A stretch of DNA of 64,000 bases from Planctomonas psychrotolerans (GCF_008642235.1 NZ_SJEV01000001.1:1302001-1366000); one strand, 5' to 3'; shown: positions 45,366 to 54,902, counted from the stretch's first letter. The notes: generated by a model from the letters alone, not told the origin. A program made the numbers and translations.

Positions 45366-45629
45366 ATGTCAGGGTTCCTTCAGCAGTCGCGCTCGTCATG
45401 GGTGCTACTTGGGGTACTCGCAATAGTTGGCCTTTTCTGGGTATCGGACATTGTGTTCGGATGGGCCCCCGGATGGCTGCTCATGGTTGTGATCCTCACC
45501 GCATTGGCGTCGAACGTGTGGATTTTCCGCATGCTTCTGAAGCAGACGGCCGACCCCGCATTTCACTCGGACCAGAGCGCCACGGAAGCGGAGCCGCCCG
45601 CGTCGACACAGAATAACGCCGGCCGTTAG
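45366..45629 (+). CDS. Small membrane protein
   Basis: 87-aa protein with two membrane segments (about residues 11-30 and 33-55) and a hydrophilic tail. No family is recognised. The frame is open upstream to 45189 but ATG 45366 gives the first segment near the N-terminus. No strong ribosome-binding site is seen. Confidence 0.5.
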   Translation: MSGFLQQSRSSWVLLGVLAIVGLFWVSDIVFGWAPGWLLMVVILTALASNVWIFRMLLKQTADPAFHSDQSATEAEPPASTQNNAGR

Positions 45630-45669
45630 ACGGCCTTTGCGTCTGCCGCGCGCGCCACGAACCCGTAGG

Positions 45670-46947
45670 GTGATCGATGGCCACGATCTCCGGGAGGGCA
45701 CCATTCGCACGCGAGTAGCGCATCCGTGGTTGCTGCTCCTCGGCATAATCGCGATCGGATTCCTCCTCCGCGGCCCGATCATCGCCGTCGCCCCGATCGT
45801 CGGCTCGATCTCGGAAGAGCTCGACCTCGACGCATCCCAGGCCGGGCTCCTCACGAGCCTCCCGGTGCTCTGCTTCGCGCTCGTCACGCCGCTCGCGTCA
45901 TTCCTGATCGGACGTGCCGGGGCGAATGCCGCGACCACGATCACCATCCTCGGCGTCGCGCTCGGCACCATCGTCCGCTCGTCCGGTGATACGCCCGCGG
46001 TCTTCACGGGCACCGTGCTCATGGGCGTCTTCATCACCATCGGCAACGTGGTGGTGCCGGTGCTCATCCGGCGCGATGTCGACCCGTCCCGGGTGGGCCT
46101 CGTGACCGGTCTGTACACGTCAGCGCTCAACGTCGGTTCGATGATCACGTCGATCGCCACCGCACCGATCGCGGAAGCGTTCGGCTGGCGCACCGCGCTG
46201 GGCACCTGGGTCGCCTTCGCCGTTCTCGCGGCGGTCGCGTGGCTGGGCGCCGTGGGTCCGCGAGCGGCGATGAGGTGGGGGCCGATCCGCCCCGCCGTCG
46301 AGACCGGAGCGATCGAGACGGTGGCCGTGTCGACCCGGCCGGTGGACCTGGCCCGCACGGCCGCCCAGAGCTCCACCTGGCGCAGCGTCACAGCGATCCT
46401 GCTCGCTCTCGCCTTCGCGGGACAGTCGTTCTCCTACTACGGCATGACGGCGTGGTTCCCGCAGCTGCTCTCCGACGAGCAAGGCCTGTCGAGCGCGGCG
46501 GCCGGATCGAGCTCGTCGATCTTCCAGATCGCCGCCGTGGTTGGCGCGCTGGGCATACCGATCCTGGCCTCGCGCGCGGGTGTCCTGCCCGCCATGATCA
46601 CCCTCAGCGCGCTCTGGTCGACCATCCCGCTCGGCCTCATCTTCGCCCCCGACGGCTGGGCGGCGTGGGCGCTACTCGGCGGTGTGGCTCAGGGCGGCGG
46701 CATCACCCTGGTCTTCATGATCGTGGTGCAGCTCGCCGTCTCCGATCCGCACGCCCGGCGGCTCTCCGCCATGGTGCAGGGCGTCGGTTACGCCCTTGCG
46801 TCCGTCGCCCCGACCGCCGTGGGTGCGGCATACGAGGCCACGAACGGCTGGACGAGTCCGCTGCTCGTGATCGCCGGGGGCATCGCGCTCTTCGCCGGAT
46901 GCGGCATCACCGCGACGGTGCGCCTGCGTCGCCGTAACCGACGCTGA
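45670..46947 (+). CDS. MFS transporter, CynX/NimT family
   Basis: Major facilitator of about 425 aa with the typical start LLRGPIIAVAPIVGSI and the QAGLLTSLPVLCFAL block. Family members carry cyanate or 2-nitroimidazole; the ligand here is unknown. The start is uncertain: GTG 45670 or TTG 45637. The only strong ribosome-binding site, GGGAGGG, is followed 4 nt later by an in-frame ATT. Confidence 0.85.
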   Translation: MIDGHDLREGTIRTRVAHPWLLLLGIIAIGFLLRGPIIAVAPIVGSISEELDLDASQAGLLTSLPVLCFALVTPLASFLIGRAGANAATTITILGVALGTIVRSSGDTPAVFTGTVLMGVFITIGNVVVPVLIRRDVDPSRVGLVTGLYTSALNVGSMITSIATAPIAEAFGWRTALGTWVAFAVLAAVAWLGAVGPRAAMRWGPIRPAVETGAIETVAVSTRPVDLARTAAQSSTWRSVTAILLALAFAGQSFSYYGMTAWFPQLLSDEQGLSSAAAGSSSSIFQIAAVVGALGIPILASRAGVLPAMITLSALWSTIPLGLIFAPDGWAAWALLGGVAQGGGITLVFMIVVQLAVSDPHARRLSAMVQGVGYALASVAPTAVGAAYEATNGWTSPLLVIAGGIALFAGCGITATVRLRRRNRR

Positions 46948-46986
46948 CGGCGACGATTCCGCCCTCGCCGGATAGACCGCGGCTCT

Positions 46987-47017
46987 CCCATCCACCGTTG
47001 CACGCGCAGTGGATGGG
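46987..47017. terminator. Hairpin between convergent genes
   Basis: CCCATCCAC (46987-46995) and GTGGATGGG (47009-47017) pair perfectly. It lies between the MFS gene and the convergent CGNR gene. Confidence 0.55.
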
Positions 47018-47033
47018 CCGGTTCCCCGCCCCG

Positions 47034-47594
47034 TCAGCCGAGCGGATCCCGTGCTTGGCGTTCGCGGAATGCGAGCATGTTCATGCGGTTGCCGCAACGG
47101 ACGCTGCAGAACCGCTTGGATCCGTTGCGGGAGAGGTCGACGAGTACGCCGTCGCAGTCATCGGCAGCGCACGCGCGCAGGCGGTCGGCCGCGTCGGAGC
47201 GAATCACGTCGACGAGCGCCATCGCGGCCTCCACGAGGATCCGGTCGGCGAGTGGTGCGTCCTGCGGCGTCGCGTGCAAATGCCAGTCGAGATCGTCGTG
47301 CCGCACGAGCCGCGGGGAGGCGCGGTGGCGAGCGAGCAGCTCGTTGACCGGGTCGACCATGGCGTCGCGGTCGAGCGACCAGATGGTGCGGAGCCGTGCG
47401 CGGGCGCGTCGCACCTCCTGCAGCTCGCGGTCGTCCCTGTCGAAGCGGCCCGAGAAGCCATGGCGTGTCAGCAAGTCGGTCAGGTGGCCCGGTTCCATCA
47501 ACTCGTCCTCGCCGGAGCGGCTGGCGCCGGCGACCGTGTTGAGGACGACGGCGTCGAACACGAGCACGTCCTCCGTGTCAGGGGCAAAAAGCAA
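47034..47594 (-). CDS. CGNR zinc-finger regulator
   Basis: 186-aa protein with an ABATE-like N-terminal domain and a C-terminal CGNR zinc finger (CAADDCDGVLVDL, then FCSVRCGNRM). TTG 47594 follows AAGGAG at 5-nt spacing. It is divergent from an EamA exporter, a frequent pairing; it probably regulates that gene. Confidence 0.87.
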   Translation of the reverse strand: MLFAPDTEDVLVFDAVVLNTVAGASRSGEDELMEPGHLTDLLTRHGFSGRFDRDDRELQEVRRARARLRTIWSLDRDAMVDPVNELLARHRASPRLVRHDDLDWHLHATPQDAPLADRILVEAAMALVDVIRSDAADRLRACAADDCDGVLVDLSRNGSKRFCSVRCGNRMNMLAFRERQARDPLG

Positions 47595-47667
47595 TTTGAC
47601 TCCTTATCACCTACGAGTCTAGCGTCAGGACCATCAGCTCATTCACCTCTGACGGAACGAGTGCACC

Positions 47668-48663
47668 ATGGAGCGCCGCCACCTCACCACTGGCCTCGTA
47701 CTCGCGGTCGTTGCCGCCGCGTCCTTCGGTCTCTCGGGCGCGTTCGTGAAGCCGTTGCTCGCGGCGGGCTGGAGCCCGGTCGCCGCGGTGACAGTGCGCG
47801 CCGTCATCGGCGGCTTACTCCTCACACCTGTCGCGCTCGTACAACTGCGAGGCGACCTGCGGCCCGTGGTGCACGCGTGGCGGCGTGTGCTGGGAATGGC
47901 GCTCGTAGGCGTCGCCGGTGCACAGGTGCTGTATTTCGGCGCCATTGAGAGGATCCCCGTGGGCACCGCGATCCTCATCGAGTTCATGGCGCCGTTGCTG
48001 CTTGTCGCGGTGGCCTGGGCCGTCACGCGGCGGCGGCCTGCGCTGCCGGTGCTCCTCGGGTCGGTGGCGGCGGCCGCCGGCCTCGCTCTCGTGGTGTCGC
48101 CGTCGGGCGGCGGCGCTGTGGACCCGATCGGCGTCCTCCTCGCGCTCGGCGCGATGGTCGGCTGCGCGGGCTACTTCGCGATCGCCGCGTGGGAGACGGA
48201 CGACCTCCCCCCGCTGGCGCTGGCGGCCGCGGGCCTCCTCGTCGCGGCGGTGCTGCTCGGCCTTCTCGGCCTCACCGGGCTCGTGCCGTTCACCGCATCC
48301 ACCGCCGACGTCACGGTGCTCGGGAATACGGTGCCGTGGTGGGTGCCGATGGCGGTGGTCGGCGTCATCGCCACGGCGATCGCGTACGGATCGGGGATCA
48401 CGGCGAGCTCGATGCTCGGCAGTCGCCTCGCCTCGTTCACCGGCCTGCTCGAGGTTGCCGCCGCGGGCGCGTGGGCGTGGTTGCTGCTCGGTGAGGAGCT
48501 GACGGCGCTGCAGCTCGTGGGCGGAGTGCTCATCGTGGCGGGTATCGTCGCCGTCCGCTTCGACTCACGAGTGGTTGCGCCGCTCCCCGTCGGCGGAGCA
48601 GCCGTCGGGCACACCCCACCATTCGACGGGAGCCCGGAACGGCGTGGCGTCCGGACCCCCTGA
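47668..48663 (+). CDS. EamA-family metabolite exporter
   Basis: 331-aa drug/metabolite transporter with ten membrane segments in two EamA repeats (first about 12-140, second about 150-290). Family members export amino acids or related metabolites. It is divergent from the CGNR regulator, with 73 nt between. The hydrophilic C-terminus (about 300-331) is not conserved. Confidence 0.87.
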   Translation: MERRHLTTGLVLAVVAAASFGLSGAFVKPLLAAGWSPVAAVTVRAVIGGLLLTPVALVQLRGDLRPVVHAWRRVLGMALVGVAGAQVLYFGAIERIPVGTAILIEFMAPLLLVAVAWAVTRRRPALPVLLGSVAAAAGLALVVSPSGGGAVDPIGVLLALGAMVGCAGYFAIAAWETDDLPPLALAAAGLLVAAVLLGLLGLTGLVPFTASTADVTVLGNTVPWWVPMAVVGVIATAIAYGSGITASSMLGSRLASFTGLLEVAAAGAWAWLLLGEELTALQLVGGVLIVAGIVAVRFDSRVVAPLPVGGAAVGHTPPFDGSPERRGVRTP

Positions 48664-48670
48664 CGGCGCC

Positions 48671-49567
48671 CTACTTGATGCCGCTCCGCGCGAAGCCCTG
48701 CACGAAGTAGCGCTGGAAAACGAGGAACACGATGATCATCGGAAGCACCGACACGAGCGCGAGGGCCATGATCGCGCCGTAATCGGTGCCGTACTGCCCC
48801 TTGAGGAAGAGCAGCCCGATCGGCAGGGTGTACAGCTCGCTCTGCTTCAGCGCGATCAGCGGCCAGGCGAAGTCGTTCCAGGTGGAGAGGAACGTGAGCA
48901 GAATGAGCACGGCGATGAGCGGCTTGCAGAGCGGGAGCACGATCTGCGCGAAGACCCGGAAGTGGCCCGCACCATCCACGCGCGCGGCCTCGATGATCTC
49001 CTCGGGGATGCCGATGATGAACTGGCGCGCGAGGAAGATGCCGAACGCGGTCGCCGCGGTGGGCAGGATGACCGCCCAGTAGGTCCCGTAGATGCCGAGT
49101 TCGGTGACGAGCTTGAACTGCGACACCATGATCACCTGCACGGGCAGCATCAGCGTGCTCAGCGCGAGCAGGAACAGGAGATTGCTGCCGCGGAAGCGCA
49201 GGCGCGCGAACGCGTAACCGGCGAGCAGGTTGACGAGCACCGTGAGCGCCGTGACGAAAACGGCGATGACCACGGAATTGCCGAACCAGGTGACGGTGGG
49301 GAAGGTGTCGAATACCGTCGTGAAGTTCGCGATCGTGAACTCGCGGGGCCAGAGCCGGAGGTCCCGGGACAGGAGCTCCTGCTTCGACGAGAACGCGACG
49401 ACGATCATCCAGTACAGCGGGAACAACAGCACGATGGAGACGGCGATTGCGGCGAGGAGGCGGACGATGTAGGAGATCCGTGCTCCCCGGCCGCGCTTCC
49501 GCGGGCGCGCGGGCGAGGTCGATGTCGCCGCGCTTGCGACGGCCAGGGTGGGCGTGGTGGTGGTCAT
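48671..49567 (-). CDS. Sugar ABC transporter permease (MalG type)
   Basis: 298-aa permease with six membrane segments. The EAA loop is EAARVDGAGHFRVFAQIVLP, and the C-terminus is RYFVQGFARSGIK. It starts 8 nt after the stop of its MalF-type partner. It stops 7 nt from the EamA gene, convergent. The ATPase is not encoded here. Confidence 0.88.
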   Translation of the reverse strand: MTTTTPTLAVASAATSTSPARPRKRGRGARISYIVRLLAAIAVSIVLLFPLYWMIVVAFSSKQELLSRDLRLWPREFTIANFTTVFDTFPTVTWFGNSVVIAVFVTALTVLVNLLAGYAFARLRFRGSNLLFLLALSTLMLPVQVIMVSQFKLVTELGIYGTYWAVILPTAATAFGIFLARQFIIGIPEEIIEAARVDGAGHFRVFAQIVLPLCKPLIAVLILLTFLSTWNDFAWPLIALKQSELYTLPIGLLFLKGQYGTDYGAIMALALVSVLPMIIVFLVFQRYFVQGFARSGIK

Positions 49568-49575
49568 CGCGCGGC

Positions 49576-50532
49576 CTATTCGACGAGATCGCGGGTGCGG
49601 CTGGCTCGCCACTGCACGAAGGTGAAGGTGAGGGTGATGAGGAGGAGCACGATGCCGATCGCGGCCGCGTAACCCTGGTCCCGGGTGACGAACCCGTTCT
49701 GATAGGCGTAGGTCACCAGCACCGACGTGGAGTAGCCGGGTCCGCCGCCCGTCATCACGTAGACGATGTCGAACACCTGGAACGAGTAGATGACGTTCAT
49801 GATCAGGAGGAAGAACGTGGACGGCCCGACCATCGGCACGGTGATGTATCGGAATTGGTTCCACGCGCCCGCGCCGTCCAGACGCGCCGACTCGTACAGC
49901 TCCGGTGACACGCCCTGCAGCCCGGCCAGGTAGATGAGCATGTTGAAGCCGCAGCGGATCCACAACGTCACGAGCACGACCGAGAGGATCGCCGCGGCGC
50001 CGTCCGACTGCCAGGGCGCCGCTCCGAGGCCGACGAAGCGCAACAGCTTGTTGAGAATGCCGATGTTCTGATCGAAGATGAGCACCCCGACCAGCGCCGT
50101 GGCGACGCCGGAGATCACCATCGGCAGCACGATGATCGTGCGGAATAGTCCGCGTGCCGGAAGCACCGAGTTCATCAGCACGGCGAGGGCCAATCCGATG
50201 ATCATGCTGAGTGGCACCGTCAGCACAGTGAACAGTGCGGTGTTGAGGGTGGACTGCCAGAAGATCGGGTCACCGAACAGGCGTATGTAGTTGTCCAGTC
50301 CGACGAATTCGCCGTCGCCGAAGCCTCCCGTCCGCTCGAAGCTCAGCCGCACGGCCCAGACGAGCGGCAGGAACAGGAACACCCCGAGCAGGAGGAGGTT
50401 GGGCAGTAGGAAGGTGTATCCGGCCAGCGCATCATTCAGTGCTCGGCGACGGGATGCCCGTCGTCGGCTCGGCGCGGCCCGTGGCGTCCCGCCCGGAGCG
50501 GCGGCGGCCTCCTCCAGAACGGGCGTGGTCAT
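49576..50532 (-). CDS. Sugar ABC transporter permease (MalF type)
   Basis: 318-aa permease. The EAA loop is ESARLDGAGAWNQFRYITVP. Its ATG overlaps the binding-protein stop (ATGA). Sequence differs clearly from the GH43-linked transporter, so these are two separate sugar uptake systems. Confidence 0.88.
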   Translation of the reverse strand: MTTPVLEEAAAAPGGTPRAAPSRRRASRRRALNDALAGYTFLLPNLLLLGVFLFLPLVWAVRLSFERTGGFGDGEFVGLDNYIRLFGDPIFWQSTLNTALFTVLTVPLSMIIGLALAVLMNSVLPARGLFRTIIVLPMVISGVATALVGVLIFDQNIGILNKLLRFVGLGAAPWQSDGAAAILSVVLVTLWIRCGFNMLIYLAGLQGVSPELYESARLDGAGAWNQFRYITVPMVGPSTFFLLIMNVIYSFQVFDIVYVMTGGGPGYSTSVLVTYAYQNGFVTRDQGYAAAIGIVLLLITLTFTFVQWRASRTRDLVE

Positions 50533-51821
50533 GCGGTCGCCGCCGCGATCCCCTCGGAGATCTTGGCCAGCGTCTCATCGGTGCTCTGCCCCTGCGTGAA
50601 GGCCAGCTCGAGCTGGTCGCTGAGCACGGTGTTGATGGAAGCCATGTCGGGGGAGGCCAGTTGCGCGACATCCGACTCCTGAATGGTCGTCGCCTGCTCG
50701 ACGAAGATCGGCATGATGTCCGGCCGGGTGGCGAAGTCGATGTCTGCGCCGACGAGGCTCTGCAGGGTGGGCAGTTCGGTGGTGGCGGCGCAGAAGTTGC
50801 GCATCTGCTCCTCGCTCACCATGAACGCGAGGAACTCGGCGGCGAGTTCTGCTTTCTCCGTACTCGCCGTGGCGACGAGAGCGTTGCCACCGAGGTCGCT
50901 GGCGGCGCGGACGTCACGCGGCATGTAAGTGGCGCCCCACTCGAAGTTGGCGAAGCTGTCGACGTCGGGCAGCAGGAAGTTGCCGGCGAAGAGCATTGCG
51001 GACGTCTCCGAGTAGAAGCTGTCGCTGGCGTAGGTCGACGACTTCACCGAGCTGTTCGCGGGTACGAAGTTCTTCGTGAAGAAGCTCTTGGTGAAGTCGA
51101 GGGCCTTGCGTCCCTCGGGCGAGTCGATCGCCGGGGTGACCAGGTCGTCCTCGAGGAACCGTCCGCCGGCCTGGAAGAGCCAACTCAGCCAGCGCGTCAC
51201 ACCCGCCTGCTGCCAGTTGTACGCGAAAGGATACCGGTCGGCAGGGAGCGAGTCGCGCAACTGCTGCGCCACCTGCTCGAACTCCTGCCAGGTCCAGGCT
51301 GTTTCGAGAGTGTCAGGAACCGACGTGATCCCGGCCGCCTCGAAGGCCGCACGGTTGTAGAGCACCGCCGAGGTGTCGGTCTGATGCGGCACGCCGAACG
51401 GGGTGCCCTCGAACTGCACCGCCCGCCAGAACGCCGGGATGAAGGCATCCGCATCAGCAACGTCGAAGTAGGAACTCAGGTCCAGCAGTTGGTCCTGGCT
51501 CGAATAAGCACCGAGGGTGCTGTAGTCCACGCGGAACACGTCGGGGGCAGTGTTCGATTGCAGCTGCGCGTCGATGTTCTCGAACATCTGCTCGTACGGC
51601 ACCAGGTTGAGCGTGATGCTCGTGCCCGGGTTCGCCTCCTCGAACGCCGCGATGCTGGCGCGGAACGCGGCCTCCTCCGCCTCGCTTCCCCAGGTGGTGA
51701 AGCTCAGCTCGTCTGCGCCGGACGAGCCGGATGGGCGGGAGAATCCCGCGCAGCCCGCCAGAACGCCGGATGCCGTGACGGCCCCGGCCGCTCCCAGAAA
51801 TACACGCCTGTTGAAGTCCAT
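50529..51821 (-). CDS. Sugar-binding lipoprotein (Tat-type signal)
   Basis: 430-aa family-1 binding protein. The signal MDFNRRVFLGAAG has twin arginines and ends with the lipobox VLAGC (Cys about 24), so export through the Tat route is likely. ATG 51821 follows GAGGACGGG; the frame is open to 51947. The ligand is unknown, as no glycosidase or regulator adjoins. Confidence 0.88.
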   Translation of the reverse strand: MDFNRRVFLGAAGAVTASGVLAGCAGFSRPSGSSGADELSFTTWGSEAEEAAFRASIAAFEEANPGTSITLNLVPYEQMFENIDAQLQSNTAPDVFRVDYSTLGAYSSQDQLLDLSSYFDVADADAFIPAFWRAVQFEGTPFGVPHQTDTSAVLYNRAAFEAAGITSVPDTLETAWTWQEFEQVAQQLRDSLPADRYPFAYNWQQAGVTRWLSWLFQAGGRFLEDDLVTPAIDSPEGRKALDFTKSFFTKNFVPANSSVKSSTYASDSFYSETSAMLFAGNFLLPDVDSFANFEWGATYMPRDVRAASDLGGNALVATASTEKAELAAEFLAFMVSEEQMRNFCAATTELPTLQSLVGADIDFATRPDIMPIFVEQATTIQESDVAQLASPDMASINTVLSDQLELAFTQGQSTDETLAKISEGIAAATA

Positions 51822-51974
51822 GACCCGTCCTCGCGTCCCCGGCCCACCATCGCGGGATACTGCTCGCGTCTGGTTCACCCAGAGGGCCATCTGGAGTCTC
51901 CTCCGTGCTGGAAGCAAGCGTGGGGAAATTCGTACAGTTCTCAGCATTGTGTGCCGAGAAGCGTCTATCGCGCG

Positions 51975-52634
51975 TCAGGCTTCGGCGTGCGCGACCACGC
52001 GCCCCTCGGCGAGGCGGACCACGTGGTCGGCCGCGGCGATGACGGCGGGATCGTGCGACACGCAGACGACCGCCACGCCCCGATCGGCCTCGGCGCGCAG
52101 AACGGAACGGATGCGGTCAGCGCTGTCCGCGTCGAGACCCGTCGTCGGCTCATCGAGCAGCAGGAGGTCGGCCTTCCGGGCGAGCCCCTGCGCCAGCAGC
52201 GTCCGCTGCCGCTGTCCGCCGGAGAGCGAGGCGAAGGGCTGTTGAGCCAACCCTGTGATCCGCAGTCGGTCCATAGCGTCATCGATCGCGGCGCGGGAGT
52301 CCGTGTCCAACCGCCGCCACGGCCCGGTGCGTCCCCATGCGCCGACCGTGACCACGTCGCGCACGGTCACCGGCAACCGGTCGGAGACGGCGGTGCGTTG
52401 CGGCACGAAGGCGATCGCGTCGGTGGCGGTGCGCGTACCCGACGACGGCGAGCGCGTGCCGGCGATCACCTCCAGGAGCGTGGACTTCCCTGCCCCGTTC
52501 GGACCGGCGATCACGGTCACGACGCCGGGTTGGACGTCGAGGTCGACATCGGTGATCGCCTCCCGGTCGGAGAAGGACACCCGCACGCCACGAAGGCGCA
52601 CGACGGGGGTGGAAGGGGCGGGGGAGCGCGTCAC
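51975..52634 (-). CDS. aztA: Zinc ABC transporter ATPase (AztA type)
   Basis: 219-aa ATPase. Walker A is [11 protein letters not shown], the signature is LSGGQRQR and Walker B is LLLLDEPTTGLD. GTG 52634 follows GAGGG. It is divergent from the permease across a Zur-like palindrome, which matches AztABCD loci where the ATPase and permease genes flank the control region. Confidence 0.87.
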   Translation of the reverse strand: MTRSPAPSTPVVRLRGVRVSFSDREAITDVDLDVQPGVVTVIAGPNGAGKSTLLEVIAGTRSPSSGTRTATDAIAFVPQRTAVSDRLPVTVRDVVTVGAWGRTGPWRRLDTDSRAAIDDAMDRLRITGLAQQPFASLSGGQRQRTLLAQGLARKADLLLLDEPTTGLDADSADRIRSVLRAEADRGVAVVCVSHDPAVIAAADHVVRLAEGRVVAHAEA

Positions 52635-52675
52635 CCCTCAACACTAGAAGGCGGGCGGGAGGAGTCGGAACGATT

Positions 52676-52703
52676 ATGAGAACCATTATCATTTCGGTAT
52701 AGT
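52676..52703. promoter_or_regulatory. Zur box and -10 element between aztA and aztB
   Basis: ATGAGAACCATTATCAT (52676-52692) is an imperfect palindrome that fits the Zur consensus of Actinomycetota. TATAGT (52698-52703) follows directly and ends 8 nt before GTG 52712, so the aztB transcript is probably leaderless. Bound Zur would cover the -35 region of aztB and the -10 region (CATAAT) of aztA. Confidence 0.75.
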
Positions 52704-52711
52704 CGGGCAGC

Positions 52712-53581
52712 GTGACCCTCCCCGCCACCGACCTGCTCGAGCCGTTCTCGCTGGATTTCCTTCAGCGGGCACTCGTCGGCGGCAGCCTCGTCGCCATCCT
52801 GTGCGGCATCGTCGGCACGTGGGTCGTCATCCGCGGAATGGCCTTCCTGGGCGAGGCCCTCGCCCACGGGATGCTGCCGGGCGTCGCGCTCGCGACCGTG
52901 CTGGGACTGCCTGTACTGGCAGGCGGCGCGCTCAGTGCGATCGTCATGAGTCTCGGCATCGGGGCGCTGCAACGTCGCGGCAAGCTTTCCTACGACACGA
53001 GCATCGGCCTGCTGTTCGTGTCGATGCTCGCTCTCGGCGTCATCATCATCTCCCACTCGGGCAGCTTCGCCACCGATGCGACGTCGATCCTCTTCGGCGA
53101 CATCCTCGCGATCGCTCCGATCGACCTCGTGCTGCTCGCCGCCGCCGCCGCGATCGGGATCGTGGTCGCCGCCATCGCGCACCGCTCCCTCGTCGCCCTC
53201 GCGCTCGACCCACGCATCGCCGCCGTGCTCGGCCTGCGGCCCCGTGCCGCGCAGGCCGCGCTCGTGGGGCTCGTCACCCTCGCCGTCGTCGCGTCCTATC
53301 AAGCGGTCGGTTCCCTCCTCGTGGTCGGCCTGCTGCTCGCTCCTGCGGTCGCGGCCGGGCACTGGACCACCCGCATCCCCTCCCGGATGCTCCTCGCCGC
53401 CGTATTCGGGATCGCCGCCGTCGTTACCGGGTTGCTCGTGTCGTGGCATGCGGCGACCGCCGCAGGGGCCTCGGTCGCGGCGGCCGCCATCTCTCTCGCC
53501 GGTGCCTCCTGGCTGTATCGAGCGGTCTCCGACCGCCTGCGATCATCGCGGTCCGCTTCGGCGGTGACCGCGGCCGCCTGA
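52712..53581 (+). CDS. aztB: Zinc ABC transporter permease (AztB type)
   Basis: 289-aa ABC-3 permease with about eight membrane segments. It shows GEALAHGMLPGVALA and the MLLAAVFGIAAVVTGLLVSWH stretch. GTG 52712 has no ribosome-binding site, while TATAGT lies 8 nt upstream, so it seems leaderless. It heads the plus-strand half of the azt locus. Confidence 0.87.
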   Translation: MTLPATDLLEPFSLDFLQRALVGGSLVAILCGIVGTWVVIRGMAFLGEALAHGMLPGVALATVLGLPVLAGGALSAIVMSLGIGALQRRGKLSYDTSIGLLFVSMLALGVIIISHSGSFATDATSILFGDILAIAPIDLVLLAAAAAIGIVVAAIAHRSLVALALDPRIAAVLGLRPRAAQAALVGLVTLAVVASYQAVGSLLVVGLLLAPAVAAGHWTTRIPSRMLLAAVFGIAAVVTGLLVSWHAATAAGASVAAAAISLAGASWLYRAVSDRLRSSRSASAVTAAA

Positions 53582-53648
53582 TCAGCGCGGCTCGACCGCC
53601 ACGTGCCCGACCACCACCTCGCTGACCACCACGTCCTGAAAGGACTTC

Positions 53649-54902
53649 GTGCCCTCCCGCCTTATCTCCCTCACCGTGGCCAGTGGCCTCGCGCTCGGCC
53701 TCACCGCCTGTGCCGGTGCACCGCCCGCCGCCAGCACCGGCGGCTCAGCCAGCGTCGACGGCACCGATGACACGACCTCCGGGGATGGTCACGGTGCGGT
53801 CTCCGGTGCCGCCGAGGTAGCCGAACCGCAACTCGGTCTCACGACGATCGACCCGGGCGGAACCGTGCGGCACCTCGATCTGCTCGACGAGAGCGTCGTC
53901 GAGATCGGCGCGATCGGGGAGCCGAGCGGGATGACCACGGACGGCCGCTACCTGTTCGCCGAGACGGATGCGGGACTCGAGGTCATCGACAGCGGGGTCT
54001 GGACGTGGGACCACGTGGACCACTTCCACTACTACCGCGCCGACCCGCTCCTCATCGGCGCCGTCGACGGTGAGGGCCCCGCGGCGGTCGGGACGACGAA
54101 CCTGTCGACATCCGGAGGCACCGGGCTGTTCTTCGCCGCCTCGGGCGAGGCCGTGCTCCTCGACACCGAGGCGCTCTCGAAGGGCGAGATCACCGAGCGA
54201 TTCCGCATCGAGACCGACCCGCATTCCGGGATGGTCGTCCCCGTCGGGTCCTTCGCCCTGGTCACCCGGGCGGAAGGCGAATCGGCCGGCGCCGTGCTCG
54301 GCTACACCGCCGACGGGACACCGACCGGGCTCGAGGAACCCTGCGTCGATGCGTCGGGCACCATCACGACGCGGGTGGGTGCCGTGATCGGCTGCCGGGA
54401 CGGCGCCCTGTTGGCGACGGTGCAGGACGAGGAGCTGGTCATCGAGCGGATCCCGTACCCTGACGGCACCACCGCCCCGGCGGCCACCGCCTTCGACAAC
54501 CGGGAGGGCCGTCCGACGGTGGCGGCCCTGGCCGGCCCGGATGCCATCTGGATGCTCGACACGCGCGAGTCGTCCTGGACGCTGCTCCCCGCTCCCGCAC
54601 CTCTCGTCAGCGTGACGGCCGTGGATGATGAGAAGGAGCACGTGCTCGCGCTCACCACCGAGGGACGGGTGCTCGTCCTGAACGGTGCCGACGGATCGGT
54701 GCTCGCCACCACCGAGGTGCTCGTGGCGGACTCGCTCGGCGCGGGCCGCACGCCCGCGCTGATCGCCGATCAGCAGCGGGCGTACCTGAGCGGCCCCAGC
54801 GAGCACCGGCTCTTCGAGATCGACTTCGCCGACGGCGCCCGCATCGCCCGCACCTTCGACACGACCACCCCGCCGGTGTTCACCGCCGAGACGGGACGGT
54901 GA
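53649..54902 (+). CDS. AztD-like beta-propeller lipoprotein
   Basis: 417-aa lipoprotein; the signal ends GLTAC (Cys about 21). The body matches AztD: DHVDHFHYYRADP, a TDPHSGMVVPVGSFALV stretch and a repeat propeller. At the place where AztD has CPGxHGE it reads PCVDASG, so that His is missing. GTG 53649 follows AAAGGAC. Its stop overlaps the start of the next gene (GTGA). It may be a second zinc chaperone with altered binding. Confidence 0.75.
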   Translation: MPSRLISLTVASGLALGLTACAGAPPAASTGGSASVDGTDDTTSGDGHGAVSGAAEVAEPQLGLTTIDPGGTVRHLDLLDESVVEIGAIGEPSGMTTDGRYLFAETDAGLEVIDSGVWTWDHVDHFHYYRADPLLIGAVDGEGPAAVGTTNLSTSGGTGLFFAASGEAVLLDTEALSKGEITERFRIETDPHSGMVVPVGSFALVTRAEGESAGAVLGYTADGTPTGLEEPCVDASGTITTRVGAVIGCRDGALLATVQDEELVIERIPYPDGTTAPAATAFDNREGRPTVAALAGPDAIWMLDTRESSWTLLPAPAPLVSVTAVDDEKEHVLALTTEGRVLVLNGADGSVLATTEVLVADSLGAGRTPALIADQQRAYLSGPSEHRLFEIDFADGARIARTFDTTTPPVFTAETGR

